From Alphaproteobacteria bacterium (lineage in GTDB: Bacteria; Pseudomonadota; Alphaproteobacteria; CAAHEQ01; UBA3637): a stretch of DNA of 11,590 bases. The notes under the pieces are model-generated. The model searched no databases. It was not told the DNA's origin and saw nothing but the letters and a program-made list of their open reading frames with translations. The stretch covers positions 1-11,590 of the forward strand of contig JAFXFY010000215.1 of the NCBI GenBank assembly GCA_017513365.1. Reading direction: 5' to 3'. Below, one piece after another: positions 1-6,228 of this stretch. Positions within the stretch are counted from its first letter, which is position 1; each line of letters opens with the position of its first letter. A program made the translations under genes and the position numbers.

Positions 1-630
1 GACCATCTTCATACACGGCACATCCGTATCTCCGTCCCCGACATAGACAAAATGCGAAAACGGAACGGGTTTATCCTCTTCGGGCATAGACATATTAATT
101 GTTTCATTATCATTGATATCATAACACCCTTTATTGATACGGAATAAAAACTGCGTTTTAGCCGTATAATTGAGAGCTACTGCCGGCCAGACGGCTTCCC
201 CTTTTTCATCATACATAAAAGTAGAGGCATAAATTTGCTTAAAATATGGGGCAATAGCGGTACCTTCTATCATTTCTTTAAGACCGGAAGATATAATATA
301 ATGTTCCAATTGAACCCCTTTTGAAGCAGCATACGCATTAATGCGTTTAAACCATGTATCCACACCGGGAAACAACGGAACTGTTGCCCCGTACTCTTGA
401 AATTCGGAACGAGTAAAAGGTAATCCCTTTTCAAAAGAACAATCCCGCATCATTTTCATATACGCCAAAATCTGATCAGCATTTTGCTGACGAGCATACT
501 CATTTGACATTTGCCAAAATTCAGCCGGTGTCATTTGTAATTTATTCACAAAGCCATGCTCTTGCATATTGCCAAAAGCCAACGTTCCATCAAAATCATA
601 GCAAATCGCCATAGGGATTAATTTTTTCAT
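1..630 (-). CDS. HAD-superfamily phosphatase, partial (C-terminus beyond left edge)
   Basis: The frame is open from the ATG at 628-630 to base 1 and gives 210 residues (starting MKKLIPMAICYDFDGTLAFG) with no stop, so the C-terminus lies outside the window. Three HAD motifs appear in order: motif I, DFDGTLA, near residues 13-19 with the nucleophile Asp and the general-acid Asp; motif II, SSGL, near residue 117, the Ser/Thr motif; and motif IV, VGDGDTD, near residue 200, the Mg-binding acidic loop. The cap lies between motifs I and II, which is the arrangement of the phosphoserine-phosphatase-like branch. Such proteins hydrolyse phosphomonoesters in the cytoplasm; the substrate cannot be read from the sequence. 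The start is supported by AGGAGAG six bases upstream of the ATG. A -10-like TATAAC lies at 663-668 without a well-spaced -35, so the promoter is uncertain. The preceding same-strand gene ends in a terminator, so this gene is probably transcribed alone. Confidence 0.85.
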   Translation of the reverse strand, partial: MKKLIPMAICYDFDGTLAFGNMQEHGFVNKLQMTPAEFWQMSNEYARQQNADQILAYMKMMRDCSFEKGLPFTRSEFQEYGATVPLFPGVDTWFKRINAYAASKGVQLEHYIISSGLKEMIEGTAIAPYFKQIYASTFMYDEKGEAVWPAVALNYTAKTQFLFRINKGCYDINDNETINMSMPEEDKPVPFSHFVYVGDGDTDVPCMKMV

Positions 631-710
631 ATTCTCTCCTTTTTTATTTAACTTTAGCACAGGTTATAAGGGGGGAGCAAGAAAAAAATCCGTCAAATGT
701 ATCTTACAAT

Positions 711-739
711 AAAAAAAGGGGCCTTAAAGCCCCTCTTTT
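711..739 (-). terminator. Rho-independent terminator of the 751-1506 gene
   Basis: The stem GGGGC (718-722) pairs with GCCCC (729-733) around the loop CTTAAA, with one further A-T pair. Read on the minus strand, the stem is followed by seven T. It begins 11 bases after the stop codon of the upstream membrane-protein gene and separates it from the HAD gene. Confidence 0.8.
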
Positions 740-750
740 ATCAAAACTAT

Positions 751-1506
751 CTAGCGTGCATGAGCATTTTGTAAATAGTTAAATAACTGCCCTTTAATTA
801 ACTCCTGAGAAGAATGACGATTTGTATATACCGGTACATTGTTTTTTGTATACCCAGCCATAACACTTAAATAATTGTGTCTAGGCCCCTCTATATCCTC
901 ATAAGATTGAGCCAATGTCATCAGATCATTTGAAATAACATGTTTGACAGAGGGTAATATACCATCATTTTTTTGAGCATTAATATATTGTACAGATGCT
1001 TCAGTAGCTTCCAATACCCCCATATCCGGATTTTTATTCATGTGGTCAATAATCGCTCCGGCATAAACCGAGCGTGCATATTGAATTTGTTCTTTAGGCA
1101 ACGCCGACACAGTTTGACGTAATAATATGTCATAATTATCCACTTGTTGTTGTTGATCGTATATCAAATATCCGCTCATGACACTTGAAACAACCGCCAA
1201 CCCCGACAACCAATAAGCTAACCGTTTCATTGTATTATATTGACGGTTTATAGAGGCACCAACCACTAAAGCATCGGTACCAGCTGCACGAGCATCATCA
1301 GCCAACAATCCATCCATAAATTTTTTTGCTTCTTTTGCTGATTTTACTAAAGGTAGTTTACCATCGTACTTACCTTTTGAAATTTTTTCTTCTTGCACCT
1401 CTTCAGCCAATTTTTCTAAATCTATTGTCTCCCCATACACTACATTATCGGCACTGTGGTCATCAACTGAGATATTTTCTGCTAAATTATTTTTATTTTC
1501 TGACAC
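751..1506 (-). CDS. Single-pass membrane protein of unknown function, GTG start
   Basis: 251 residues; I do not recognise the family. Residues 1-90 are hydrophilic and acidic (a Glu-rich stretch around 31-40), followed by a basic patch (RQYNTMKR) and one hydrophobic segment at about 97-116. By the positive-inside rule the N-terminus is cytoplasmic and the C-terminal 135 residues periplasmic. There is no cleavable signal peptide and no catalytic motif I can name. The start is the GTG at 1504-1506, chosen because a full AGGAGG lies six bases upstream; no nearby ATG has such a site. The gene ends in TAG. It is divergent from a pilin-like gene and both promoters sit in the same 150-bp gap, so a role beside a pilus or secretion apparatus is possible. 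That rests on position only; the reading frame itself is well supported. Confidence 0.75.
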   Translation of the reverse strand: MSENKNNLAENISVDDHSADNVVYGETIDLEKLAEEVQEEKISKGKYDGKLPLVKSAKEAKKFMDGLLADDARAAGTDALVVGASINRQYNTMKRLAYWLSGLAVVSSVMSGYLIYDQQQQVDNYDILLRQTVSALPKEQIQYARSVYAGAIIDHMNKNPDMGVLEATEASVQYINAQKNDGILPSVKHVISNDLMTLAQSYEDIEGPRHNYLSVMAGYTKNNVPVYTNRHSSQELIKGQLFNYLQNAHAR

Positions 1507-1537
1507 TGTTTTCCTCCTATTTTATAAACAATGCCTT

Positions 1538-1566
1538 ATTCTAACATATTTTCATTCTTTTGTCAA
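1538..1566 (-). promoter_or_regulatory. Sigma70-type promoter of the membrane-protein gene
   Basis: On the minus strand TTGACA (1561-1566) is followed by a 17-base spacer and TAGAAT (1538-1543). This is a consensus -35 with a five-of-six -10, leading into the AGGAGG at about 1513-1518 and the GTG start. Confidence 0.75.
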
Positions 1567-1599
1567 TTATTTTTATTATTTATAAATAAATACAATGAC

Positions 1600-1627
1600 T
1601 TGACAAGGTAAAAAACTGTGTTATACT
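1600..1627 (+). promoter_or_regulatory. Sigma70-type promoter of the pilin-like gene
   Basis: TTGACA (1600-1605), a 16-base spacer, then TATACT (1622-1627), about 31 bases upstream of the start codon. It is divergent from the membrane-protein promoter, with the two -35 boxes 33 bases apart, so one regulator bound between them could affect both genes. Confidence 0.7.
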
Positions 1628-1658
1628 GTATAATTATAAGGATAAAAAGGAGTATCAC

Positions 1659-2216
1659 ATGTTTCATAAAACCAAATCTGAATCCGGTCGTTCTATGGTG
1701 GAAATGTTGGGTGTTTTGGCCATTATTGGAACTTTATCTATACTGATGTTATATGGATTTCAATACGCCATTTTTCGGTATCGGGTTGGTCAAACACTGA
1801 CACAGATTTCCACGATGGTTGCCGGTGCAAAAACACTGAATTTAGACAATGTAAGTGATAGTGAACTTGAAGAAGACGAGATTGGAAATCTGTACATTCC
1901 CGCCAAATATGTTATTTCCGATGTTCATTTTAAAAAAGATGATCCTTATTACATTATAACACCTTTAAATGCCGAAGTCGCTGTATATCAGGATTTAAAC
2001 GGATTATGGCGAACGGAAATAAATTATACAGATCGTATGGATTTTGGTGATTGTCGAGCTCTGATTTTTTCATCCGTAGCTGAAAATGGTGTCGCATGGA
2101 ATGGCACTGTGTACAGTCAAAAACAATTAATAGAGGATGAAGTTTCTCCAGCAAGTCCAGACAAAATCCCTGTCATTAAAAAAATCTGTGATGATTTAAC
2201 GCAAAAAAACATCTAA
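1659..2216 (+). CDS. Type IV pilin-like (pseudopilin) protein
   Basis: 185 residues. The N-terminus carries a class III (prepilin) signal: a short basic leader ending in Gly10, then RSMVEMLGVLAIIG. Cleavage after Gly10 would put Arg at mature +1 and the conserved Glu at +5, with the hydrophobic helix at about residues 13-37. Arg at +1 is unusual, since Phe or Met is common. The rest is a small soluble head with two cysteines, C132 and C177, placed to form the C-terminal disulfide loop typical of pilins. Family knowledge: such proteins are processed by a prepilin peptidase (PilD-like), inserted in the inner membrane and assembled into a pilus or type II secretion pseudopilus. The ATG is fixed by AAGGAG at 1647-1652, six bases upstream. 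No assembly ATPase or peptidase gene is in the window. The pilin class is clear; whether it is a major or minor subunit is not. Confidence 0.8.
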   Translation: MFHKTKSESGRSMVEMLGVLAIIGTLSILMLYGFQYAIFRYRVGQTLTQISTMVAGAKTLNLDNVSDSELEEDEIGNLYIPAKYVISDVHFKKDDPYYIITPLNAEVAVYQDLNGLWRTEINYTDRMDFGDCRALIFSSVAENGVAWNGTVYSQKQLIEDEVSPASPDKIPVIKKICDDLTQKNI

Positions 2217-2244
2217 AACGGATTTTGTTTTAACAAAATGAATT

Positions 2245-2271
2245 AAAGAGGGAATTATCCCTCTTTTTTTT
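2245..2271 (+). terminator. Rho-independent terminator after the pilin-like gene
   Basis: A nine-base-pair stem, AAAGAGGGA with TCCCTCTTT, loop ATTA, running into a tract of eight T (2264-2271). It separates the pilin-like gene from groESL. Confidence 0.85.
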
Positions 2272-2291
2272 GCAAAAAAATCCCCTTTTTC

Positions 2292-2323
2292 CTTGACAAA
2301 TCGGCAAATACATACTATGTGAT
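2292..2323 (+). promoter_or_regulatory. Probable groESL promoter, heat-shock (RpoH-like) form
   Basis: CTTGAC (2292-2297), 16 bases, then ACTATGTGAT (2314-2323). This fits the alphaproteobacterial RpoH pattern (CTTGAC, 16-17 bases, CyTATnTnnG) at most fixed positions, missing the first C and the last G. A sigma70 reading (TTGACA with TATGTG) is possible but has a poor -10. I see no CIRCE inverted repeat (TTAGCACTC, nine bases, GAGTGCTAA) between 2272 and 2392. The 5' leader would be about 60 bases. Confidence 0.5.
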
Positions 2324-2391
2324 GGTATAGAACTGATGACACAAAAATCAGATGTGTTTTTATAAACTAAAAAAATTTGAAAGAGGATACT

Positions 2392-2679
2392 ATGAAATTC
2401 AGACCTTTATTAGACAGAGTTGTTATTAAACGCACGGAAGAAGAAAACAGAACGGCTGGCGGAATCATTATTCCGGATACAGCCAAAGAAAAACCTTCTC
2501 AAGGTATTGTCGTTGCCGTTGGAACAGGCGCCAGAGATGAAAAAGGTAATATCATTCCGATGATGTTAAAAGAAGGTGATAAGGTTTTATTCGGCAAATG
2601 GAGCGGCACTGAAATCAAAGTGGCCGGTGAAGATTTACTGATTTTAAAAGAAACAGATGTTTTAGGCGTTTTAGAATAA
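2392..2679 (+). CDS. groES: Co-chaperonin GroES (Hsp10)
   Basis: 95 residues, the usual GroES length, starting MKFRPLLDRVVIKR. The mobile loop that binds GroEL covers about residues 16-38 (EEENRTAGGIIIPDT and on), and the C-terminus ends in the standard DVLGVLE. GroES forms the heptameric lid of the GroEL folding chamber in the cytoplasm. The frame extends five codons upstream to a TTG at 2377, but the ATG at 2392 matches the family N-terminus and has AGAGGA just upstream, so I start there. It is first in the operon with groEL. The stop overlaps an AAGGAG (2678-2683) that would classically serve groEL but here precedes a nine-codon decoy ORF. Confidence 0.97.
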   Translation: MKFRPLLDRVVIKRTEEENRTAGGIIIPDTAKEKPSQGIVVAVGTGARDEKGNIIPMMLKEGDKVLFGKWSGTEIKVAGEDLLILKETDVLGVLE

Positions 2680-2691
2680 GGAGATTTAAAT

Positions 2692-2721
2692 ATGACAGCT
2701 AAAGAAACTGAACACGGTTGA
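2692..2721 (+). other. Nine-codon decoy or leader ORF copying the groEL N-terminus
   Basis: The frame reads MTAKETEHG then TGA. Its first five residues equal those of GroEL and it lies in the same frame. AAGGAG at 2678-2683 is eight bases upstream, a better ribosome site than the one serving groEL. It may be translated as a leader peptide or be a relic of the original start; the sequence alone does not decide. Confidence 0.45.
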
Positions 2722-2725
2722 AGTT

Positions 2726-2752
2726 GATAAGGTGCGTTGTTAGCACCATATC
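2726..2752 (+). other. Hairpin in the groES-groEL gap
   Basis: GGTGC (2731-2735) pairs with GCACC (2743-2747) around a seven-base loop. Beyond a 1x1 mismatch, GATA (2726-2729) pairs with TATC (2749-2752). No T-tract follows, so it is not a standard terminator. It starts five bases after the decoy stop codon and could be an mRNA processing, stabilising or attenuating element. Confidence 0.45.
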
Positions 2753-2808
2753 TTACGAAAACCCGTTCAATTACTTGGGTCATTTTTATAAAAAGAAAGG
2801 AAAAAAAT

Positions 2809-4461
2809 ATGACAGCTAAAGAAATTAAATATGGAACAGAAGCCCGTGAAAAAATGTTGCGTGGCGTTGATATGTTGGCCAACACGGTAAAGGTCACTTT
2901 GGGCCCGAAAGGTCGCAACGTTGTGTTAGGAAAAACTTATGGCGCTCCTCGCATTACTAAGGACGGTGTATCCGTTGCTAAAGAAATTGAATTGGCCGAT
3001 AAATTTGAAAATATGGGCGCTCAAATGGTTAAAGAAGTGGCCTCAAAATCTGCCGATATCGCCGGCGATGGTACGACAACGGCTACGGTTTTGGCTCAAA
3101 GCATTATCCGTGAAGGATGCAAAGCCGTTGCTGCCGGTATGAATCCGATGGATTTAAAACGTGGTATTGATATGGCTGTGTCTGCCGTTGTGGAAGATTT
3201 GAAATCTCGTTCCAAAAAAGTATCTACTTCCGAAGAAATCGCTCAAATCGGTACGATTTCTGCCAATGGTGATACAACAATTGGGGATTATATTGCCAAG
3301 GCTATGGATAAAGTCGGCAACGAAGGTGTTATCACGGTAGAAGATGCCAAGGGTATGGACACAGAATTAGAAGTCGTGGAAGGTATGCAATTTGATCGTG
3401 GATATTTATCCCCATACTTCATTACAAATGCCGAAAAAATGACAGTAGAATTAGACAATCCATACATCTTAATTAATGATTCCAAACTCAGCAATTTACA
3501 ATCTTTAGTGCCGGTTTTAGAGGCTGTTATCCAAACAGGTCGTCCATTATTGATTATTGCCGAAGATATTGAAGGTGAAGCTTTGGCCACTTTGGTTGTG
3601 AATAAATTGCGTGGCGGATTAAAAATCGCTGCCGTAAAAGCCCCGGGATTTGGTGATCGCCGCAAAGCCATCTTGGAAGACATTGCCATTTTGACAAATG
3701 GTCAAGTTGTTTCCGCCGATTTGGGTATGAAATTGGAAGATGTTACTTTGGCAACACTCGGAACGGCTAAATCCGTTACAATTACAAAAGACGAAACAAC
3801 AATCGTTGATGGTGCCGGTGCTAAAGAAAATATCTCTGCTCGTGTTACTCAAATCAAAATGCAAATTGAAGAAACATCCAGCGACTACGATCGTGAAAAA
3901 TTGCAAGAACGCTTAGCAAAACTCGCTGGTGGTGTTGCCGTTATCAAAGTTGGTGGTTCAACAGAAGTTGAAGTAAAAGAGAAAAAAGACCGTGTTGATG
4001 ATGCCTTGCACGCTACTCGTGCAGCCGTTAAAGAAGGTATCATCGCTGGTGGCGGTGTTGCTTTGCTTTATGCCACTAAAGCTTTAGACAACGTACACCC
4101 AGCCAATGACGACCAACGTGTCGGTGTGGATATTATCCGCAAAGCTTTGCAAGCTCCGATTCGTCAAATTACGGCCAATGCCGCTGTTGACGGTTCTGTA
4201 GTTGTCGGTAAATTATTGGAAAAATACGAAGTAGCCGAAGGGTATGATGCCCGCAAAGGTGAATACACCAATATGTTTGCTGCCGGTATTATTGACCCGA
4301 CTAAAGTGGTGCGTACAGCTTTGGAAAATGCCGCTTCAGTCGGCAGTTTATTGATTACAACCGAAGCGATGGTTGCCGATAAACCGGAAGATAAATGCGC
4401 TTGCCACGGACATGGTGATATGCCTGGTGGCATGGGTGGTATGGGTGGCATGGGATATTAA
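2809..4461 (+). CDS. groEL: Chaperonin GroEL (Hsp60)
   Basis: 550 residues, the normal family length. The ATP-binding motif GDGTTTATVLA is at residues 86-96, with KDGVSVAKEI near 51-60 and the GGGVAL loop in the equatorial domain; the hydrolytic Asp lies in VDDALHATRAA. The tail ends in the usual GGM repeats (PGGMGGMGGMGY). GroEL is a 14-mer that folds substrate proteins in the cytoplasm with GroES. The open frame extends upstream to 2737, but the ATG at 2809 gives the family N-terminus (MTAKEIKYG) and has GAAAGGA seven bases upstream. Oddities: a Cys/His cluster, CACHGHGD, at about residues 530-537 just before the GGM tail, and the 129-base gap from groES containing a partial copy of the start. 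Confidence 0.98.
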   Translation: MTAKEIKYGTEAREKMLRGVDMLANTVKVTLGPKGRNVVLGKTYGAPRITKDGVSVAKEIELADKFENMGAQMVKEVASKSADIAGDGTTTATVLAQSIIREGCKAVAAGMNPMDLKRGIDMAVSAVVEDLKSRSKKVSTSEEIAQIGTISANGDTTIGDYIAKAMDKVGNEGVITVEDAKGMDTELEVVEGMQFDRGYLSPYFITNAEKMTVELDNPYILINDSKLSNLQSLVPVLEAVIQTGRPLLIIAEDIEGEALATLVVNKLRGGLKIAAVKAPGFGDRRKAILEDIAILTNGQVVSADLGMKLEDVTLATLGTAKSVTITKDETTIVDGAGAKENISARVTQIKMQIEETSSDYDREKLQERLAKLAGGVAVIKVGGSTEVEVKEKKDRVDDALHATRAAVKEGIIAGGGVALLYATKALDNVHPANDDQRVGVDIIRKALQAPIRQITANAAVDGSVVVGKLLEKYEVAEGYDARKGEYTNMFAAGIIDPTKVVRTALENAASVGSLLITTEAMVADKPEDKCACHGHGDMPGGMGGMGGMGY

Positions 4462-4484
4462 TCCGGTACACTTTTATCAAATTG

Positions 4485-4513
4485 AAACCTCCCGAAAAAC
4501 GGGAGGTTTTTTA
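4485..4513 (+). terminator. Rho-independent terminator of groESL
   Basis: A perfect ten-base-pair stem, AAACCTCCCG with CGGGAGGTTT, loop AAAAA, followed by a T-rich tract (six T from 4507). On the minus strand the tract after the stem is poor (TTTCAATTTG), so it would terminate the convergent 4544-5428 gene only weakly. Confidence 0.9.
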
Positions 4514-4543
4514 TTAAAAAATAAGTAAATAAACAATTTTGTT

Positions 4544-5428
4544 TTAACGACCACCTTTACCTTTAGTGTATTTTATCAATTGGTCCATAGACATTGTACC
4601 TGTTCCAATTGTTTTTGACGGTTTTTTCCTCATATCGACGGTAAAGGTTGTTCCATCAGAATTTGTTTTCACATTATTACCAAAACTGAAAGTGGCCCCA
4701 TACTGAGATAGAACAGTGGTTATTTTAACCGGTTCTTCCTTTTTAGGTTGTCCTTTGTCTGTTTTACTTGGCTCACCTTCTTCAGATTGTTTAGAAGTTT
4801 TAACCACTTTCTTTATCTCTGATTGTTTTAAAAGTGAGGTATCTAACCCATGTTTTTCAAAAACAGCCTCTAATGCTTTTCTAACCTCAGGTGTATCATA
4901 AACTTCTACATTGTAAACCCCATCACGAATATAGAAACGCCCCGGACCTCGCTTTCCTAAATTGTTAGAAATAGCCTCTCCAGCATCTTTCAAAAACTCT
5001 TCATTACCTTCCTGTCTGGCTGATAAAATAAATTTATAGGATGGAGCCAGAATATTAACATTTATCTCACGCATATATGTGTTAATACTAACATCATCAA
5101 GGATTTCTTTTGGAGTTTTTACCTTTTCTTTAGATTGTTCCGGCAATCTTCTAAAAATTGATTTTGGCTTATTTTCAAAGATTGCATTTTCCATATTCAG
5201 TTCCCGCAACCTATCAAAAAGTGCCGAAAATGCCGGGGATATCAAGCGAGCATTGTTTCCTTCAAATTCATCCGGATGTTCTTTTTTATATTGCGCTAAA
5301 ATTTTTTGCATTTGTTCCGGTGTTTTATCCGCATATTGTTCTTCATAAATTTGCCGAGAGACACGGTGTTGCCATTTCCCCATAGACTCACCTTCTTGCA
5401 TCGGGTATTTTTTGAATATATCTTTCAT
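4544..5428 (-). CDS. Unknown protein A of a tandem paralog pair (constant N-terminus)
   Basis: 294 residues; family not recognised. Residues 1-57 are identical to those of the neighbouring gene B and residues 58-90 differ at seven positions; after about residue 90 the two are unrelated. The shared part is hydrophilic and predicted helical (MKDIFKKYPMQEGESMGKWQ and on). The specific part has a compact segment at about 165-195 (RFYIRDGVYNVEVYDTPEV), a charged Lys/Glu linker at about 205-232, and a Thr/Gly-rich tail ending KYTKGKGGR. No signal peptide, membrane segment or catalytic motif is visible. It follows gene B by 22 bases on the same strand. Its ribosome site is weak (AAGTGAG where gene B has AAGGAG), so it may depend on translation of gene B. 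A modular effector or a lineage-specific cytoplasmic protein would both fit. Confidence 0.7.
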   Translation of the reverse strand: MKDIFKKYPMQEGESMGKWQHRVSRQIYEEQYADKTPEQMQKILAQYKKEHPDEFEGNNARLISPAFSALFDRLRELNMENAIFENKPKSIFRRLPEQSKEKVKTPKEILDDVSINTYMREINVNILAPSYKFILSARQEGNEEFLKDAGEAISNNLGKRGPGRFYIRDGVYNVEVYDTPEVRKALEAVFEKHGLDTSLLKQSEIKKVVKTSKQSEEGEPSKTDKGQPKKEEPVKITTVLSQYGATFSFGNNVKTNSDGTTFTVDMRKKPSKTIGTGTMSMDQLIKYTKGKGGR

Positions 5429-6001
5429 ATCTTACACTCACTTTTTACAATTATCTGCTTTTTTTCTCTTTACGTTTTTCTACTGCTAAACGTTTATAAA
5501 AATCCTTCATAAATCTACCTGCAAAATCTTTTTCCGGTGTTGGCTCCATTCTTAATGGGTTCAACAAGTTGTCCCACTTTTCCTCTTCCTCAGGTGTTGG
5601 GAATCGTTTTTCTCGTGTAAACCATTTAACGGGATTTAATACTGTTGCTAAAACGGCCAAACATCCCATCTTTTTCTGAGTTTCTTTTGATGTACTTTCC
5701 ACTGCCTTCATCTTATCAACTGATTTTGGATTTTTTTCAAAGATCGCATTTTCCATATTTAATTCCTGTAACCTACCCAAAAGTGCCGAAAATGCCGGAG
5801 ACACTAAGCGAGCATTTTTTCCTTCAAATTCATCCGGATGCTCTTTTTTATATTGCGCTAAAATTTTTTGCATTTGTTCCGGTGTCTTATCCGCATATTG
5901 TTCTTCATAAATTTGCCGAGAAACACGATGTTGCCATTTCCCCATAGACTCACCTTCTTGCATCGGGTATTTTTTGAATATATCTTTCATATCTTACACT
6001 C
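5159..6001 (-). repeat. Two copies of a 281-bp duplicated block (5159-5439 and 5721-6001)
   Basis: Each block covers the first 90 codons of a paralog plus 11 bases upstream of its ATG (GAGTGTAAGAT on the minus strand). Over codons 1-57 I count four base differences, all synonymous (codons 21, 23, 35 and 50). Over codons 58-90 there are seven amino-acid changes. The upstream boundary falls inside the ribosome site, so gene B keeps AAGGAG and gene A does not. Confidence 0.85.
5451..5990 (-). CDS. Unknown protein B of a tandem paralog pair (constant N-terminus)
   Basis: 179 residues; family not recognised. It shares residues 1-57 exactly with protein A and about 83 of the first 90 residues. The remaining 89 residues are its own: a short hydrophobic stretch (GCLAVLATVLNPVKWF, about 109-124), too short for a confident membrane span; an acidic patch (PTPEEEEKW); and a very basic end (RLAVEKRKEKKSR). 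The start at 5990 has AAGGAG eight bases upstream. It is first of the two genes, about 230 bases downstream of a strong minus-strand promoter, so the mRNA leader would include the structured RNA at 6045-6221 and the hairpin at 6017-6040. No function can be assigned; the close duplication suggests the constant part is a targeting or docking module. Confidence 0.7.
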   Translation of the reverse strand: MKDIFKKYPMQEGESMGKWQHRVSRQIYEEQYADKTPEQMQKILAQYKKEHPDEFEGKNARLVSPAFSALLGRLQELNMENAIFEKNPKSVDKMKAVESTSKETQKKMGCLAVLATVLNPVKWFTREKRFPTPEEEEKWDNLLNPLRMEPTPEKDFAGRFMKDFYKRLAVEKRKEKKSR

Positions 6002-6016
6002 CTTTTCATCTGTTTT

Positions 6017-6040
6017 CAGCGGCAATAAAAATGCCACCTG
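6017..6040 (-). other. Hairpin just upstream of paralog B
   Basis: On the minus strand CAGGTGGCA pairs with TGCCGCTG around a TTTTTAT loop (eight pairs, one G-U, one bulged G). No T-tract follows. It ends 26 bases before the ATG of gene B, next to its AAGGAG, where it could separate the upstream RNA from the mRNA or affect translation. Confidence 0.45.
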
Positions 6041-6044
6041 TTGT

Positions 6045-6221
6045 GAGGCGGCTGGAAGTTCAAAACCATTGCTGTACATAGTGCGACATATTGACCTAAA
6101 GACTATATTGTCTTATCGGCTATTCTGACACCTTCCAACCTTAATTAAAAGGCGTTTTTTAGCGTCCTGCACTTTAACAGCACAGAGGTTTCAACACCCC
6201 AAAGCAAGAATTGCTTGCCTC
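6045..6221 (-). ncRNA. Structured RNA of about 177 nt, 6S-like rod or mRNA leader
   Basis: A near-consensus promoter places the 5' end at about G6221. The RNA folds as nested pairs of its own two halves. Counting from G6221 as 1: GAGGC 1-5 with GCCUC 173-177; 22-35 with 155-168 (twelve pairs including two G-U, with a G-G mismatch and two bulges); UGCUGU 40-45 with ACAGCA 147-152; GUGC 50-53 with GCAC 138-141; GAC 56-58 with GUC 135-137. A side hairpin (AAGCAA/UUGCUU) occupies 6-20 and a terminal hairpin (AAGAC/GUCUU) lies at 108-123. The competing pair GGUUGGAAG (82-90) with CUUCCAGCC (164-172) would give a different, branched fold. Length and rod shape suit 6S RNA, which binds RNA polymerase; the alternative is a cis-regulatory leader of the paralog operon. 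The identity is not established. Confidence 0.45.
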
Positions 6222-6228
6222 AATTATT

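Larger units (their letters stand above)
2688..2824 (+). repeat. Direct repeat duplicating the groEL start region
   Basis: An identical 20-base stretch, from AAATATGACAGC to AAAGAAA, occurs at 2688-2707 and again at 2805-2824, offset by 117 bases (39 codons). The second copy is the true groEL start. The first copy sits next to the better Shine-Dalgarno sequence but runs into TGA after nine codons. The intervening DNA looks like an insertion or tandem slip at the groES-groEL junction. Confidence 0.8.

Noticed and set aside
2377..2391. TTG at 2377 as the groES start, adding five residues
   Set aside because: The ATG at 2392 gives the conserved GroES N-terminus and is preceded by AGAGGA, which a TTG start would place inside the gene.
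2719..2721. TGA read as tryptophan, since the decoy ORF stops at TGA and none of the annotated genes ends in TGA
   Set aside because: Trp is coded by TGG throughout, no gene needs TGA read-through, and the decoy frame would meet TAA three codons later anyway.
2737..2808. 24-residue N-terminal extension of GroEL
   Set aside because: It is not part of the family, has no ribosome site, and covers the hairpin and A-rich Shine-Dalgarno before the ATG at 2809.
5079..6128. Several plus-strand frames of 68-100 residues opposite the paralog pair
   Set aside because: Antisense shadows; they appear twice only because the minus-strand genes are duplicated.
6045..6221. RNase P RNA, tmRNA or retron RNA as the identity of the structured RNA
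   Set aside because: It is too short and lacks conserved RNase P or tmRNA cores, and no reverse transcriptase gene is nearby for a retron.
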